A DNA stretch of 64,000 bases, from assembly GCA_944548615.1 (NCBI GenBank), contig OX155955.1, positions 12,643,921-12,707,920 on the forward strand. Direction: 5' to 3'. The position numbers were made by a program, and so were the translations under genes. Origin of the DNA: Micropterix aruncella (taxonomy: Eukaryota; Arthropoda; Insecta; Lepidoptera; Micropterigidae). Every line of letters begins with the position of its first letter. Within the stretch, counting starts at the first letter, position 1. The notes beneath the pieces were generated by a model. The model was not told the DNA's origin. It saw only the letters and a program-made list of their open reading frames with translations, and did no database searches. Below, piece by piece: positions 62,073-64,000 of this stretch.

Positions 62073-63000
62073 CTAGCTGACCCGTGCCCACTTCGTTGGT
62101 CGGTAAAACTTTTTACCTGTGATGAAATTATGAGTGTGGTTAGATTTATTTCCTGACTGCCAAAAGAAGGGTTATATCATTGATCACTATAAAATCAATG
62201 GTTATATATTTACTGAATATATGTATATATTTGCATGCCAATTTAACTATAATACCGTTATTTGTGAGTGGCTTCTTGTGAGTGTCTTATTTGTGAGCGT
62301 ATTATCTCTTTAACTATTTATGCAGTAAAAGGGAAATTATATGCAATAAAAGGGAAAAGTCTTTTGTTTTAAACACTTGAGAAACACTAAGATCCAGAAA
62401 GTAAATACAAACTTTACCTCTTTATAATATCAGTATAGATTACGACACGGTGGCTGTTCCATACCTATGTCGTATTATCTCTTTAACTATTTATGCAGTA
62501 AAAGGGAAAAGTCTTTTGTTTTAAACACTTGAGGCGATAAATTTACTTATTTTGATAATAATTCATATTTGTTGATAATATAACCAATAAACCTGACCTA
62601 AGGATTTAAATTATTTTTTTAATATAAAATACTACTTTTTGTTACTTAAATATAAAAGTTAGACATATGCTGTCGCTGACTTTTTTGTATGCATTATCAA
62701 GGTCTACAACTTTTCTCTAGAACTTAATTATATATCTCTCATCGTTAAGGCAGCGTTCGTTAGAAACGTTTTCGTTCGACCTTTTTTTCCGACTTACTTT
62801 GGAAATCCGACTACCACGAAAAAGTCTTTTCATTTTTTCGGATTAATATATAGCCAATGATACTCACAAATAACGTGGCTTTCTCTTAGCAAAGTTTTCA
62901 GAATTTTCAAAATCGGAATTTTCAAAATCGGTTCAGTAGATCCAGAGATTACTTCCTACATCGTCACAAACTTTACCTCTTTATAATATTAGTATAGATT
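62073..63000 (+). repeat. Lepidoptera-type dispersed repeat with internal duplication
   Basis: Opens CTAGCTGACCCGTGCCCACT and closes 'aaactttacctctttataat' then ATTAGTATAGATT. A segment containing 'tatctctttaactatttatg' occurs twice (62,299-62,380 and 62,472-62,533), and a closing-type word also occurs near 62,412. Either one copy inserted into another or an internal tandem duplication. No coding content. Confidence 0.6.
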
Positions 63001-63358
63001 AAATAAGTAATATGGAAACTACCTTTAGTATATAATAGGGCATGATGCTTCTTCTAAAATCCTATTATTAGACGTTTGCCGAAATAAAATATAGTGTATT
63101 AAGGGTTCAAGTGTGATTCTTTACTCCACCATAATTTCTAAATGCTTATACCGATTTAGAAGTTTGTGGTATGTTTACAAGCATGTTGTCATCCCGGGCA
63201 ATAAAGGCTATCTTTACTGTCCATATGTCTAATAAATTTAAAAAAATAGATAAATAAACTCTCCCATCAAATGATAGGTCATATTTAGTATATTCTGAAA
63301 TATATAGGCATCTATATAGATTAATACATAAACCACAAACATTTAATAACAACCAATT
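63001..63358. other. AT-rich stretch without recognisable gene
   Basis: A short minus frame (63,352-63,146) is unrecognised. Confidence 0.45.
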
Positions 63359-63361
63359 TTA

Positions 63362-63640
63362 TTACCTGAGCACCGACGGCGACCGACTGCGTGCGGCACC
63401 GACCGGCGTAAGGCTAAGCGTCACGAGCGGCGCTCGATCGTCACGAGATACCTGCTACAGAGCGCGAAGCCCTGCGACGCCTCACTCAGTAAGCCGGCTC
63501 AATAGGCCCAGCTCACGTGAAGCCCCGCTAAAGGGTAATTGCCCAGCGGAAGACGTCACGGGCTTTGAAAAGGCCCGTCGACTGACACAGAAGCACTGGA
63601 CGTTTATAGCAATAACAGGTGTCGACAAAGCCGTAACGGA
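63362..63640. other. GC-rich block of unknown type
   Basis: The composition changes sharply from AT-rich to GC/CpG-rich and back. 'gaccgactgcgtgcggcacc' and 'cacgagcggcgctcgatcgt' are typical of the content. A weak similarity to 59,796-59,860 around 'cacgtgaag' and 'agggtaatt' suggests a repeat. No ORF recognised. Confidence 0.4.
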
Positions 63641-64000
63641 AATTGGGTAAAATGAATTTTGTTTCAACGAATATTGTTATTAGAACATTGGTCTTTAAAA
63701 AATGAACGCGTGATCAAATTGCTTGAAATAATTATAAAAGCAATTGTAAAAATATTGAAAAAAAATATATTAAAAAAGTTTAAACACGACTTCCGTTACA
63801 AAAAGTTCAAAACAAGTTGTGTTACAGTGGGTGGCCATTTTAATTGGGACGCTGATTTTTGTTACTAATTTTCGCATATCAAAAACCCTCAACTCCTAAA
63901 CGATGTTTATGTTTTAGTGTTAAAAACAACAATTTATTATATTTTGAAACCACATAAGTAATAAAATCATTTTAGTCATATTTTTCGTTTTTATACATGG
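63641..64000. other. AT-rich window end
   Basis: A 69-codon lysine-rich frame (63,659-63,868) has no recognised motif and looks like a chance frame in A-rich sequence. Confidence 0.45.

Overview
This window looks like repeat-dense nuclear DNA from an insect, most likely a moth or butterfly (Lepidoptera). The base composition is AT-rich, and I see no bacterial signals such as operons, ribosome binding sites or CRISPR arrays. The repeats are of kinds I associate with lepidopteran genomes: repeats opening CTAGCTGTTGCCCGCGGC or CTAGCTGACCCGTGCCC and closing TTTATAATATTAGTATAG, a repeat containing GAGGAGTTCCTTCGTTGGGA, LINE 3' ends with AATTG or AATGT tails, and GIY-YIG Penelope-like elements. The order-level call is inference. 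I found no convincing host gene; almost every recognisable coding stretch belongs to a transposable element and is broken.

Layout. 0-10 kb: a Jockey-like LINE 3' end, a MITE with GGTGGGGGTA-type ends, a Tc1-type non-autonomous element, Penelope-like (PLE) remnants and a CR1-like LINE on the minus strand. 10.7-16.4 kb: the strangest region, with four long (TA)n tracts alternating with three near-perfect palindromes. The largest palindrome is an inverted pair of arrays of a 557-bp unit, each unit carrying an exon-like ORF that ends at a canonical GTAAGT donor. A 613-bp segment (7,580-8,192) recurs at 16,409-17,021. 17.9-20.2, 27.0-28.3 and 52.7-53.3 kb: a GC-rich foldback family with 220-bp terminal inverted repeats whose interior occurs in both orientations. 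21-24 kb: MITEs, a hAT transposase remnant split by a LINE, and a LINE reverse transcriptase remnant. 29.9-35.5 kb: a LINE, a PLE GIY-YIG fragment split by a MITE, a LINE with a clear target-site duplication (TSD), and a Tc1 transposase remnant. 36-40 kb: a decayed Ty3/gypsy element on the minus strand (gag, RT, RNase H) carrying a nested PLE (15-bp TSD) and a nested dispersed repeat. 41-45 kb: a Tc1 remnant, then an internally deleted BEL/Pao retrotransposon with an open integrase ORF. 48-52 kb: a LINE ORF1 with a PHD-like finger and an R1/Jockey-type LINE end with its own TSD. 57.9-59 kb: a hAT element containing a MITE. 59-64 kb: dispersed repeats, a perfect 38-bp hairpin and a GC-rich block.

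The genes do not form a pathway. The window records layered insertion: LINE into hAT, MITE into PLE, PLE and a dispersed repeat into gypsy, MITE into hAT. The only long open frame is the Pao integrase (42,433-44,007). Coordinates of decayed elements are estimates by eye. Family names rest on recognisable protein motifs and end structures, not on database searches.
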